Source: Nitrospinaceae bacterium
Lineage (GTDB): Bacteria; Nitrospinota; Nitrospinia; Nitrospinales; Nitrospinaceae
Direction of reading: 5' to 3'
Assembly: GCA_024644405.1 (NCBI GenBank)
Contig: JAHELC010000019.1
Span: 1 to 32,778, forward strand
DNA length: 32,778 nucleotides
In this document: piece after piece, positions 6,956 to 14,590 of the stretch
Layout of the letters: each line of letters opens with the position of its first letter
Numbering within the stretch: position 1 is the stretch's first letter
The notes under the pieces: model-generated
The model's database searches: none
What the model was told of the DNA's origin: nothing
Seen by the model: the letters and a program-made list of their open reading frames with translations, nothing else
Program-made: the position numbers and the translations under genes

Positions 6956-8740
6956 ATGAACAAGAAGATAAAACTTTCTCTCGGTGGCGGCGTTGCCGGT
7001 TTAGCGTTATTGGCCGCCCTCGCTTTGATATGGAGTACCCCCGATCCCGTTTTCTCCCATGGTCAGGAAAAGCATACACACGACCCGGATAAACTTCCGG
7101 CCAAGCCCGAAGGCATGATCGAGTTCGGCAAAGAAGCCGCCCCCGGTTCCGAATACATGGCGGATCCTCCCGCCCAGGGCAAGGACCACAGCCAGCACGA
7201 TATGGGACACATGAATCATGATATGGGAACGGACTCGTTTCAAAAGCGCGGCGAACATGACATGGACCGTCTGCAAAAACCCAAAACCAAAGCGCAGGCC
7301 CTGTTAAACCGTGGCCGCAATATTTATCTCCATATGTGCGTTTACTGCCACGGGCGCGATGGCAACGGCGGCGGCACGGCAACCGATTATCTATACCCCT
7401 GGCCGCGCGATTTCCGCAAAGGTATTTTCAAATTCCGCTCCACTCCGACGGGAACGCTTCCCCGGGATGAAGACTTGTACCGCACCATTATCCGTGGGGT
7501 GCCGGGAACCTCGATGCCGGCATGGGGCGATGCCCTCTCGCCGCAAGACACCTGGGCGCTGGTCAACCTGATCAAAAGTTTTTCCGACCGATTTCGCAGT
7601 GAAGCTCCGGGAGACAGCCTGAAAGTCAAGCCCGCTCCTTCTTCCCAGGCATTGATCTCCAAAGGCAAACAATTGTTTGTGAAGCATAAATGTGTGGATT
7701 GTCATGGCGCCTCCGGCCGTGGCGACGGACGCCTCGCCGAATCATTGATGGACGCCTGGAAACATGCGGTGTTCGTGCATGACATTACCAATCCCAACTA
7801 TTACAAAGCCGGACACGAGGCGAAGGACATTTTCCGGACGATATCCACCGGACTGGACGGCACCCCAATGGGCTCCTACGCCCATCTCCCGGAAGAAGAC
7901 CGCTGGGCTCTGGTGCATTACGTCCGTTCCAATTTCCGAAAAGGATTCCAGAAGGGAGAATTTGAAACCGATGTGATGTCCTACCATGTTCCTTATGAGC
8001 TGGATACCAATCCCGACAGCCCGGTCTGGAAAGACGTCAAATCGACCAACCTGGTGTTGCGTCCGCTGTCGGCCAGACGCAATGCCATTGAGATCCTCAA
8101 TGTCACCTCCGTCAATAACGGCGAGGTACTGGCCGTCCGTCTAAAATGGAAGGACCCGAGCAAGGACGGATTCGTGGAGGGCCGGGCCGACGTGTTCACC
8201 GACGGCGTGGCGGTGCAGTTGGCGCTGGGGGATGTCACCCTGCACACCCACGGCCACAACGAACCGTTTTTTGGCATGGGCAACCGCGGCAAGCCGGTCA
8301 ACATCTGGCACTGGAAGGCGGGACTGGAGGAAACCCTCGAGGCCTCGGAGGATTCAGAATATTCTACCGGCGGCGTGGATATGGATGCGCTTATCTTCGG
8401 CGGCGTCATGTCCAATCCCGTCACCAAACTGGGCACCACGCAGGAAAACGCGGTGGAGGAACTCAACTCCGAAGGCTTCGGCACCATCACCCCGCAACCG
8501 AAGGAATACCAGAACGTGGAAGGCACGGGTGTTTGGAAAGACGGAGAATGGACCGTGGTATTCACCCGCACGTTTGCGGTATCGGGCAAATGGGACGCGA
8601 TCATTGACCGCAAGGAGCCCCTGCTGGTCGCATTCGCGGTGTGGGACGGCAAAAAGGAAGACCGCAACGGGCGCAAGGTGGTCAGCGTCTGGCAGAGACT
8701 TAACATTATGAAACCTCCATCCTCCGCCAAGGGGGGTTGA
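6956..8740 (+). CDS. di-haem cytochrome c fused to an EB_dh-type haem-b domain
   Basis: 594 residues. An N-terminal anchor or signal (about residues 8-26) is followed by a His/Met-rich linker (79-103). Two cytochrome c domains follow: CVYCH (128-132) with ligand Met in GTSMPAW (M187), and CVDCH (246-250) with a likely ligand Met in GTPMGSY (M305). From about 355 the rest matches the haem-b domain of ethylbenzene dehydrogenase, DMSO-reductase-type-II and nitrite oxidoreductase gamma subunits, including FFGMGNRGKPVNIWHW. It should act outside the inner membrane, passing electrons from a molybdoenzyme to c-type haems; no molybdoenzyme gene is in the window. AAGAGG before the ATG at 6956 fixes this start over an in-frame upstream ATG. 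The stop overlaps the next start. Confidence 0.88.
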   Translation: MNKKIKLSLGGGVAGLALLAALALIWSTPDPVFSHGQEKHTHDPDKLPAKPEGMIEFGKEAAPGSEYMADPPAQGKDHSQHDMGHMNHDMGTDSFQKRGEHDMDRLQKPKTKAQALLNRGRNIYLHMCVYCHGRDGNGGGTATDYLYPWPRDFRKGIFKFRSTPTGTLPRDEDLYRTIIRGVPGTSMPAWGDALSPQDTWALVNLIKSFSDRFRSEAPGDSLKVKPAPSSQALISKGKQLFVKHKCVDCHGASGRGDGRLAESLMDAWKHAVFVHDITNPNYYKAGHEAKDIFRTISTGLDGTPMGSYAHLPEEDRWALVHYVRSNFRKGFQKGEFETDVMSYHVPYELDTNPDSPVWKDVKSTNLVLRPLSARRNAIEILNVTSVNNGEVLAVRLKWKDPSKDGFVEGRADVFTDGVAVQLALGDVTLHTHGHNEPFFGMGNRGKPVNIWHWKAGLEETLEASEDSEYSTGGVDMDALIFGGVMSNPVTKLGTTQENAVEELNSEGFGTITPQPKEYQNVEGTGVWKDGEWTVVFTRTFAVSGKWDAIIDRKEPLLVAFAVWDGKKEDRNGRKVVSVWQRLNIMKPPSSAKGG

Positions 8741-10116
8741 TGCGCGGGCCCGGCCAGCGTAACGCTGGACCTGAATCCAGCATTGCGCCCCGTGAACCCT
8801 GCCCGCCGCTACCAGAAAGCCCGTCCTCCCTCCCGGCTGGAGCCGGATGGTGGACTTGGATTGCTTTCACAGCCGTCCTGTGGATGGGTGGACCCGATAC
8901 AATCAATGCGGAACCTCCGATCGGGCTCGGCGAACTCGATGCCTTGATCTCCCAGCACCTGCCCCAACAGGATCCCCGCTTAACCGGCAGAACCCTGAAA
9001 AATTTTGTCGTCCGTCAATCGGTGGGGGCAACCGGCACCACAACCTTCCTGATCCCCGGATTTGAAAATTATGACTGCGGCAAATGTCATCAGCCGGAAC
9101 AACTGGTTCAGAAGGCGGCCGGACGCATGGAGCGCGTGTTGGACCGACTCAAGAAAGCCCTCCCCGAAAGCCATCAAGTCCCGTTGCGCCAGTACATCAT
9201 TCAGCCCTATTCCGATGCCCTGCTCCAACCCGGACAATTGGCGCACGCCACATTCGACACGATCCGCATCTCTCCCGGCAGTATTCTGATTGACACCAAA
9301 GCTTACGGTGAAGCAACGCATCTCCATGAAACATTGCACCTCACCCAATCGTTTCTGGGTCACGTCAACGAGCTGGAAGCGTATGGGCTCAATATCCGAA
9401 CCGACCCCCGATTTTTGATTTTGAACTTTCCCTATTTTGCAAAAGTGTTGGAAGCGTTTTTCATACCGGATATGAACCAGGTCCTGGATGCGTATTTCAG
9501 GCGGAATATCCGGGAGACATCGAATGTGCCCCGCGAGACGCAATGGTTTCTCGGAGAATTCGATAAGGCCACATTGCAAAGATTGTCGCAGGCCATTATA
9601 AAAATCGAACCTCTTCTGGCGGAAGTCAGTCGGTTGAACCGTGAAGCCCCCCTGCAGTCGGCCTATTGGAGCGACCGTACCGGAGTGCGTTCCCTGTTGC
9701 TGGAAATCGCCGCAGTCAAACACCTGCCTCTGCCGGAGCTGACGGTCAGCACAGAAATGAAAGCCTGGGCGTTTGGCGTGTTCGATCTGCAATTCGAAAA
9801 AGACGATAACACGCGGCTCGGATACATCATCGACCGACGGAGGGAAGCACTGATGCATCTGCAATACGGCAAAGGGCCCAAGGACCCAAGCCAGCGCCTC
9901 GCCTTGTACTTTCATTACCTGGAGAAGAAATTTCTGGATGATAACGGCAAGATACAGCTCGCCGTCGACCCTCCGGAAGCCCTGACGGATTACGTCAAAC
10001 AAAAAGTGGCGGGCATTGAAACCATGATCCAGCTCCCCGGCTTCACCCCGGTGGAACAAGAGGCCGCCCGCGCCTGGGTGGCCGCCATTCAAAAAGAACT
10101 CTCTACTAATCAATAA
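8740..10116 (+). CDS. protein with one haem-c motif and an HExxH motif
   Basis: 458 residues from the ATG at 8740, which shares a base with the previous stop and follows six G (8731-8736). A hydrophobic segment (about 35-56, GWWTWIAFTAVLWMGG) should export or anchor it. One CxxCH (CGKCH, 113-117) would bind haem c. Residues 196-200 are HETLH, matching the HExxH zinc-peptidase motif, and NELEAYG 10-16 residues later offers a glutamate as third ligand. The rest is mostly helical. The first ~35 residues are Pro/Gly-rich, and part of them is encoded by a palindromic repeat. Overlap with the cytochrome gene suggests a shared job in electron transfer or in maturing the haem protein. No named family is recognised. 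Confidence 0.8.
   Translation: MRGPGQRNAGPESSIAPREPCPPLPESPSSLPAGAGWWTWIAFTAVLWMGGPDTINAEPPIGLGELDALISQHLPQQDPRLTGRTLKNFVVRQSVGATGTTTFLIPGFENYDCGKCHQPEQLVQKAAGRMERVLDRLKKALPESHQVPLRQYIIQPYSDALLQPGQLAHATFDTIRISPGSILIDTKAYGEATHLHETLHLTQSFLGHVNELEAYGLNIRTDPRFLILNFPYFAKVLEAFFIPDMNQVLDAYFRRNIRETSNVPRETQWFLGEFDKATLQRLSQAIIKIEPLLAEVSRLNREAPLQSAYWSDRTGVRSLLLEIAAVKHLPLPELTVSTEMKAWAFGVFDLQFEKDDNTRLGYIIDRRREALMHLQYGKGPKDPSQRLALYFHYLEKKFLDDNGKIQLAVDPPEALTDYVKQKVAGIETMIQLPGFTPVEQEAARAWVAAIQKELSTNQ
8754..8780. repeat. palindromic repeat inside a coding region
   Basis: CCAGCGT-A-ACGCTGG (8754-8768) overlaps CTGGA (8765-8769) paired with TCCAG (8776-8780). The pattern resembles dispersed extragenic palindromes, but here it encodes residues just after the start codon of the haem/HExxH protein. 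Confidence 0.55.
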
Positions 10117-10176
10117 GTTAGAGACTTTCCCCAGCCTTTCCTTTAAACTAAAAAGAACAGTTAAAAGGAGATTTTA

Positions 10177-10803
10177 GTGCAGGGCAGAATCCATTTGAAT
10201 TTATTGCTGGCATTTCTTTTTATTGTTTCCGGCTGTAGCAGTAAGCCGGGGGTTACGGTCAAGCGTTTCGATTTCAATGAAAGTTTTACCCCCTCTTCCT
10301 GGAAAAAAATTGTAGTCCTGCCTTTTTCCGGAGAAAAAAAATTTCGAAGGACCTCCGCAGAATGGTTCTCTTTTTATCTTCAAAAGCAACCGCATTATTC
10401 AATAGTGACTCCCACATTTGCGGAAATCGAAATAGCCCTGAAAGGAATGCATATCCCGGAGGACGGATTTTCTATCGAACAGGCGCGGCAGGCCGCTCGG
10501 CTTCTGGAAGCGGATGCGGTGTTTCTGGGGAATGTGGAAACCCGGAAGATATCGCAATCTCCCGTTAAAATTTTGATTCAACTTGTAGACGTTAAAACCG
10601 GTGAAACGATTGCCACACATACCATCGGTTATCCGTCCTGGGTTTTGTTGTGGGATAATTTTCAGGAATACGTAAGACTGGCTACCGATGCGGCGGGGAG
10701 AGATTTCCTTAAAGTGCTCCAGGGACTCGCCGAAGGAAAATGGATAGAGCCATCGCCAGACAACGCGTCGCCCGAAAGCCACAAGGACTCCAATGACAAA
10801 TAA
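10177..10803 (+). CDS. lipoprotein with a TolB-N/CsgG-like fold
   Basis: 208 residues, GTG start with AAAAGGAG at 10163-10170. A lipobox IVSGC puts the lipidated cysteine at residue 20. The mature part starts with a strand KKIVVLPFSGE and an alternating pattern (FSIEQARQAARLLEADAVFLGNVETRK) like the domain shared by CsgG, LpoB and TolB-N lipoproteins, which act at the outer membrane in secretion or assembly. A distinct tail ends in EPSPDNASPESHKDSNDK. Its stop overlaps the next lipoprotein start by 11 bases, so the two are probably translated together. The exact partner is unknown. Confidence 0.75.
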   Translation: MQGRIHLNLLLAFLFIVSGCSSKPGVTVKRFDFNESFTPSSWKKIVVLPFSGEKKFRRTSAEWFSFYLQKQPHYSIVTPTFAEIEIALKGMHIPEDGFSIEQARQAARLLEADAVFLGNVETRKISQSPVKILIQLVDVKTGETIATHTIGYPSWVLLWDNFQEYVRLATDAAGRDFLKVLQGLAEGKWIEPSPDNASPESHKDSNDK

Positions 10804-11293
10804 ACCTCAATCCAACAAACTGATGGTCCTGGCATTGGCCGCACTGATACCGGCGGGAGGATGTGTTTGGGGTTCGGTTCTGTATGACCGGACACTGGAA
10901 AAGGAAACGATTAAAAATATACAGCCGGGGAAAACCTCCCGGATGAATATTATAGAATGGTTTGGCCCTCCAACCGTTCTGGCCAATAAAGATGACGAGG
11001 TACTGCTCCCCCCTTTGGATACTGGCGAGGAAGAAATGCGGAAAGTCAGCTCCCAGGTTTTCTTTAAGTATTTTTTGAAAAGACATGCCATTTCCGAAGA
11101 CCATGTCGTTTATTATTATTTCAATGAAGGGGAAGATATCAACGGATTTGCCATCCCTATTCCTTTAGGGGCCACATTCGTCAGCCTCCCCGCCACTTAT
11201 GGCGATCTCCAGCTCAGCGAGCTGTGGGTTTTGGTGAACCGCAAAACGGGAAAAGTGGAAGATTACGTATATCTGGAATCGAAGGAAAAATAA
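10793..11293 (+). CDS. BamE/SmpA-like lipoprotein, paralogue 1
   Basis: 166 residues. A lipobox (IPAGGC, Cys 24) follows a short hydrophobic segment. The mature part begins like BamE/OmlA proteins: a helix with IQPGKTSRMNIIEWFGPPT, where the Gly-Lys-Thr and WFGPP positions match the Gly-x-(S/T) and (L/F)G.P pattern of that fold. It ends with VLVNRKTGKVEDYVY. BamE itself helps insert outer-membrane beta-barrels; whether this distant relative does so is unknown. The next gene is a clear paralogue sharing QPGKT, EWFGPP and a final VEDY. Confidence 0.75.
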   Translation: MTNKPQSNKLMVLALAALIPAGGCVWGSVLYDRTLEKETIKNIQPGKTSRMNIIEWFGPPTVLANKDDEVLLPPLDTGEEEMRKVSSQVFFKYFLKRHAISEDHVVYYYFNEGEDINGFAIPIPLGATFVSLPATYGDLQLSELWVLVNRKTGKVEDYVYLESKEK

Positions 11294-11295
11294 CA

Positions 11296-11787
11296 ATGAA
11301 GCTATGGAAAGTCACAATCCTTTGGGGACTCTCCTTAAGTGTGTTGCCGGGCTGTATCACTTTTTTTAAATACAGCGGCAAGGAAATCAAAGCTGCCCGG
11401 GTGGCACAAATTCAACCTGGGAAAACCCTCAAGAGAGAAGCCCTGGAATGGTTCGGACCTCCCATGACCATTTCCGCCCGGGGTGAAATAGTGGTGGTTC
11501 CAAAAGCCAGCGTCCCGGACAAGGAATACCGGGTACCCCGGAGGCCGACCATTGTGGAATCGGGTACCTTCTTTGACTTATTTACTTCGGAAGCTGGATT
11601 CTCAGAATACCATCGGGTCTATTATTTTTACTTTTCGGAGAGCCGGGAGCTGATGTATTTTTTGTTGGTGGCGACGTATGATGAAATTGAAACGAAATTC
11701 GACAAATTGTGGTTGTTGGTGGACGAAAGAACCGGCATCGTGGAAGATTATCATTTTAAAAAAGGCATCCAACTCAAGCGAAAGTGA
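11296..11787 (+). CDS. BamE/SmpA-like lipoprotein, paralogue 2
   Basis: 163 residues from the ATG at 11296, two bases past the previous stop. GAAGG at 11281-11285 lies upstream. A lipobox (VLPGC, Cys 19) follows the signal sequence. It shares with the preceding gene IQPGKT, EALEWFGPP, a YYFYF/YYYYF strand and a C-terminal TGIVEDYHF, so the pair arose by tandem duplication. It probably sits in the periplasmic face of the outer membrane. A longer reading frame upstream overlaps the previous gene and would bury the signal peptide, so I reject it. Confidence 0.78.
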   Translation: MKLWKVTILWGLSLSVLPGCITFFKYSGKEIKAARVAQIQPGKTLKREALEWFGPPMTISARGEIVVVPKASVPDKEYRVPRRPTIVESGTFFDLFTSEAGFSEYHRVYYFYFSESRELMYFLLVATYDEIETKFDKLWLLVDERTGIVEDYHFKKGIQLKRK

Positions 11788-11813
11788 CCCACCCCCACCT
11801 GAATCGCGGCCAT

Positions 11814-11854
11814 AAAAAAAGAACTCCCCACATTAAAGAAAGCGAAGAGTTCTT
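11814..11854 (-). terminator. terminator of the minus-strand nuoB
   Basis: On the minus strand AAGAACTC pairs with GAGTTCTT around a long loop and is followed by a T run (complement of the A run at 11814-11820). It lies 19 bases beyond the nuoB stop codon. It may also serve the convergent lipoprotein operon. Confidence 0.75.
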
Positions 11855-11872
11855 AAAAAAATTCTTTAAATT

Positions 11873-12415
11873 TTAAATATTGACGAGACGCTCGGGCGGG
11901 GTGACCGGTGCCGGGCCCTTAACATGGTCCGCCAGGGTTTCCTGCTGGACCTTGTCCTGTAATTTCATCAACCCATCGATGACCATTTCCGGACGCGGCG
12001 GGCACCCGGGAATATAAACGTCGACCGGGATCAAGGTGTCGATGCCCATGACCGTGGCGTAGTTGTCGTAGAACCCGCCGGAAACCGTGCACACTCCGTA
12101 GGCCACCACCCATTTCGGTTCGGCCATCTGGTTGTACACTTTGACCAGAATCGGGGCCTGCTTGTGGCTGATTGTCCCCACCACCATCAACAGATCCGCT
12201 TGACGCGGAGAAAACCGCGGAAACGCCGCACCGAACCGGTCCAGATCGTAACGCGGGCCGGCGGCCGACATGAACTCCATTCCGCAACAAGCGGTGATGA
12301 AGGGATATATGAAGAAGGAATATTTTCTGGCCCAGTTGACCGCCTGGGTCATCTGGGTCACAATCACGTTGTTGCCGAGGCTTACTTCCAGCTCGGACTG
12401 GGTTATATCTGACAT
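11873..12415 (-). CDS. nuoB: NADH-quinone oxidoreductase subunit B
   Basis: 180 residues; carries the terminal N2 [4Fe-4S] cluster of complex I at the quinone site. All four cluster cysteines are present: the tandem pair in TACCGMEF (C43, C44), GVCTVSGG (C109) and PGCPPRPE (C138). RYDLDRFG is also conserved. The start is the ATG at 12415, preceded by AGGAGT at 12422-12427; an in-frame ATG 21 bases upstream lacks such a site. The gene stands alone, with its own promoter and terminator, and no nuoA, nuoC or nuoD beside it. It may be one of several complex I copies or may supply a modified complex. Confidence 0.93.
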   Translation of the reverse strand: MSDITQSELEVSLGNNVIVTQMTQAVNWARKYSFFIYPFITACCGMEFMSAAGPRYDLDRFGAAFPRFSPRQADLLMVVGTISHKQAPILVKVYNQMAEPKWVVAYGVCTVSGGFYDNYATVMGIDTLIPVDVYIPGCPPRPEMVIDGLMKLQDKVQQETLADHVKGPAPVTPPERLVNI

Positions 12416-12462
12416 GAAAAAACTCCTGACTTTCAAACTATTCGGGTTACAATACTGGCGAT

Positions 12463-12492
12463 ATCATAGCAGAGAAAAGCCGGGAAAACCAA
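12463..12492 (-). promoter_or_regulatory. promoter of nuoB
   Basis: Minus strand: TTGGTT (12487-12492), an 18-base spacer and TATGAT (12463-12468). The start point would be about 40 bases upstream of the nuoB ATG. Confidence 0.6.
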
Positions 12493-12552
12493 AAAATAGG
12501 CTCCCCACCGGTAAAATTTCGCAGGTTCCGGCGGCCCAAATTTGGGTTTTCC

Positions 12553-12582
12553 TTGAGCTTTCGGGCAGTTTGGGGGTATGAT
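12553..12582 (+). promoter_or_regulatory. promoter of the LRR gene
   Basis: TTGAGC (12553-12558), an 18-base spacer and TATGAT (12577-12582). The leader of about 90 bases holds a perfect 7-bp hairpin, AGGTTCC/GGAACCT, at 12619-12636. Confidence 0.55.
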
Positions 12583-12677
12583 CGGGTATCAATAGAAACA
12601 GGGCCGGGCCCCGCCCACAGGTTCCCTCTGGAACCTTATGGGACATATGATTCGTGTAGGGAGGAAGTGGATTAATT

Positions 12678-13238
12678 ATGGACATGTCATTAAATAAAGA
12701 AGCCAAAGGCCAGAACCGGGGATTCGAGGAATCGTTGGCCCTGGTCAAGTCCGAGCTCAGCAAGGACGGCAAAACCCTCGATCTGACCGCTGCGTACCTC
12801 AAAGAGTACGGCGCGAAAGACATTGCCAACATGGAACTTCTGGAGGGTTTGCAAACGCTGGAACTGGGCACCAACATGATGGGCGCCAAGGGTGTGAAAT
12901 ACATAGCCCAGTCAAAGTATCTGGTCAACCTCAAATCGCTCAACCTGTTTTACAACAATCTCGGCAATGAGGGCGTGAAATATCTGGCCGTATCGGACAA
13001 CCTGCTCAGTCTCACCAGTTTAACTTTATCCGACAACAACATCACTGACGAAGGCGCAAAATACCTGGCCAAGTTTTTGCCATTGTTTACCAACCTGGCG
13101 CGTCTCGATATGCGTCTCAACAAGATCAAAGATGAAGGTAAAAATGCCTTGCTCGAGGCGGCCCGAATAATGGAGCTCAAGCAACTCCTGCTCGACAAAG
13201 TTGAAGGCTTCCAGGTCAAAACCAGCGGCCATCTGTAA
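12678..13238 (+). CDS. leucine-rich-repeat protein
   Basis: 186 residues without a signal peptide. Four or five repeats of the ribonuclease-inhibitor type run from about residue 50 to 160, for example LQTLELGTNMMGAKGVKYIA, LKSLNLFYNNLGNEGVKYLA and LTSLTLSDNNITDEGAKYLA, each 26-30 residues long. Such repeats form a curved protein-binding surface; the partner is unknown. GGAGG (12660-12664) is 13 bases from the ATG, slightly far, and an ATG two codons later is also possible. The gene is monocistronic, with its own promoter and a strong terminator. Confidence 0.85.
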   Translation: MDMSLNKEAKGQNRGFEESLALVKSELSKDGKTLDLTAAYLKEYGAKDIANMELLEGLQTLELGTNMMGAKGVKYIAQSKYLVNLKSLNLFYNNLGNEGVKYLAVSDNLLSLTSLTLSDNNITDEGAKYLAKFLPLFTNLARLDMRLNKIKDEGKNALLEAARIMELKQLLLDKVEGFQVKTSGHL

Positions 13239-13271
13239 GCGCCGGTACGGGGTTCCTGAATCACTCGTCTC

Positions 13272-13324
13272 AATAGAAAAAGGATCGACAGGGTTTCCTG
13301 CAGATCCTTTTTCTATTTTTTTTT
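13272..13324 (+). terminator. strong terminator after the LRR gene
   Basis: A perfect 15-bp stem (13272-13286 with 13303-13317) with a 16-base loop runs into at least seven T. It sits between convergent genes and may also slow minus-strand transcripts. Confidence 0.9.
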
Positions 13325-13343
13325 AAATAATCGGGGACAGTAC

Positions 13344-14492
13344 CTAGTAACTTTTGGGGAGTTGTTTCTCCAGCTTCTCAAGCGCCTTCCGCAAATCGGA
13401 ATCCTTGACTTTTTTGGGTTCCTTTCCAAACTCTTTAGGCTCTTCTTGATTCATCAATTTATACAAGGTGGACTCCGGGATGCCGTTTTCGAGCATCTGG
13501 CACACCGCGCTATGCTGCAAATCCTGCAGAGTAAACGGCTTCAACCCAAACCGGACCTGGGCGCGATGAAGACCCTCAGTCAATGTTTTGGCGTCAACGG
13601 GACTCATTCCGCCGGGAACAGGGAATAGAACGCCTGACATGGCCGACAATTCCTTAATCTTTCTCAAAAGATCCAAAGCCAGATTGGTTAGCGGGACCCT
13701 GTGCTTTTGCCCATTTATGGTGAAATCCCCCGGGATCACCCACCATTTGGACACCAAGTCAAAATCGGCCCACCGGGAAGGAATCACCTCCTCGTATCTT
13801 TGCGCGGTGATGATCAACAATTTCACCGCCATTTGATTTGTAGGAGGCATATCCGAGTTTTCAAGGCCCGACCATAGAGTTTTGAGTTCGTTCTTGCTGA
13901 GGACGCGGCTGAACGTATCTTTCAGAGTCTTCGGTTTTGCTTTCTCCTGCGGGTTTCTTGCTTTTTTATCCAGCGGTATGATCTTACTCTCCGCCGGCTT
14001 TGGGGTTGCCGGATGAGGGTGTGTTACTTTTTTCTCAACCCTTTGTTTGATTTCATCCAGTTTCGCAGCTGCTTTCCCTTTCAACATATCCAGAGTCTCC
14101 GAAGCCTTGATCTTGTCGAACTGCTCGGAAGCCTTGCCTTTAAATTGGTCCAGAGTCTCTGAAGCCTTCTCTCTAATTTGATCCAAAGTCAGGGGTTGAC
14201 TGGCAGAATCATCGACTTTTTTCTTGTCCGGTGCGGGAAGTCCCTTCTCGGGGTCCTTACCTTTCATCACCATTGCCATGGCCTTAAGCGCCTGCTGTCT
14301 TGCCGTATCAAGGCCCATCTCCGGATAGATCCCGAGGGTAATCATTTTGGTCATCTCACTGAAGCGGTATTCCAGGACAAAACTCTTTTCTCCTTCGGGG
14401 GTCACCTGGACACCGAACCCGCCATTATCCCAAATGATCTGGCGGCTTTTACCGGGTTCCAAATATTTAATTTTTCGTTCCGTCAAACTCAT
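13344..14492 (-). CDS. degenerate tyrosine recombinase (P4-integrase-like)
   Basis: 382 residues. Residues 1-82 match the arm-binding domain of P4-type integrases (GGFGVQVTPEGEKSFVLEYR ... MITLGIYPEMGLDTARQQA). Residues 200-345 match the catalytic domain: TAQRYEEV keeps the first arginine (R232), and NGQKHRVPLT the lysine strand. The HxxR motif is replaced by QDLQ (Q323, Q326) and no nucleophilic tyrosine is seen, so it should not recombine DNA. Between the domains are two 20-residue repeats (109-128, 129-148) starting KASETLD, probably helical. The C-terminus is lysine-rich. AAAGGA precedes the ATG. The frame is open, which suggests a new role, perhaps in DNA binding; decay is the alternative. 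Confidence 0.8.
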   Translation of the reverse strand: MSLTERKIKYLEPGKSRQIIWDNGGFGVQVTPEGEKSFVLEYRFSEMTKMITLGIYPEMGLDTARQQALKAMAMVMKGKDPEKGLPAPDKKKVDDSASQPLTLDQIREKASETLDQFKGKASEQFDKIKASETLDMLKGKAAAKLDEIKQRVEKKVTHPHPATPKPAESKIIPLDKKARNPQEKAKPKTLKDTFSRVLSKNELKTLWSGLENSDMPPTNQMAVKLLIITAQRYEEVIPSRWADFDLVSKWWVIPGDFTINGQKHRVPLTNLALDLLRKIKELSAMSGVLFPVPGGMSPVDAKTLTEGLHRAQVRFGLKPFTLQDLQHSAVCQMLENGIPESTLYKLMNQEEPKEFGKEPKKVKDSDLRKALEKLEKQLPKSY

Positions 14493-14533
14493 TCGATTCC
14501 TTTCGCACCGACGAAAATTCGTCAGAAGAATCT

Positions 14534-14562
14534 GTAATAATCAAGTAGGGATAGAGTATCAA
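14534..14562 (-). promoter_or_regulatory. promoter of the recombinase-like gene
   Basis: Minus strand: TTGATA (14557-14562), a 17-base spacer and TATTAC (14534-14539), about 40 bases before the ATG at 14492. Confidence 0.55.
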
Positions 14563-14590
14563 AACTGTATTCTGGAAAGAGAAGTAACCG

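Noticed and set aside
7993-8730. 245-codon minus-strand ORF
   Set aside because: Antisense to the haem-b domain; no recognisable domain and no start signal.
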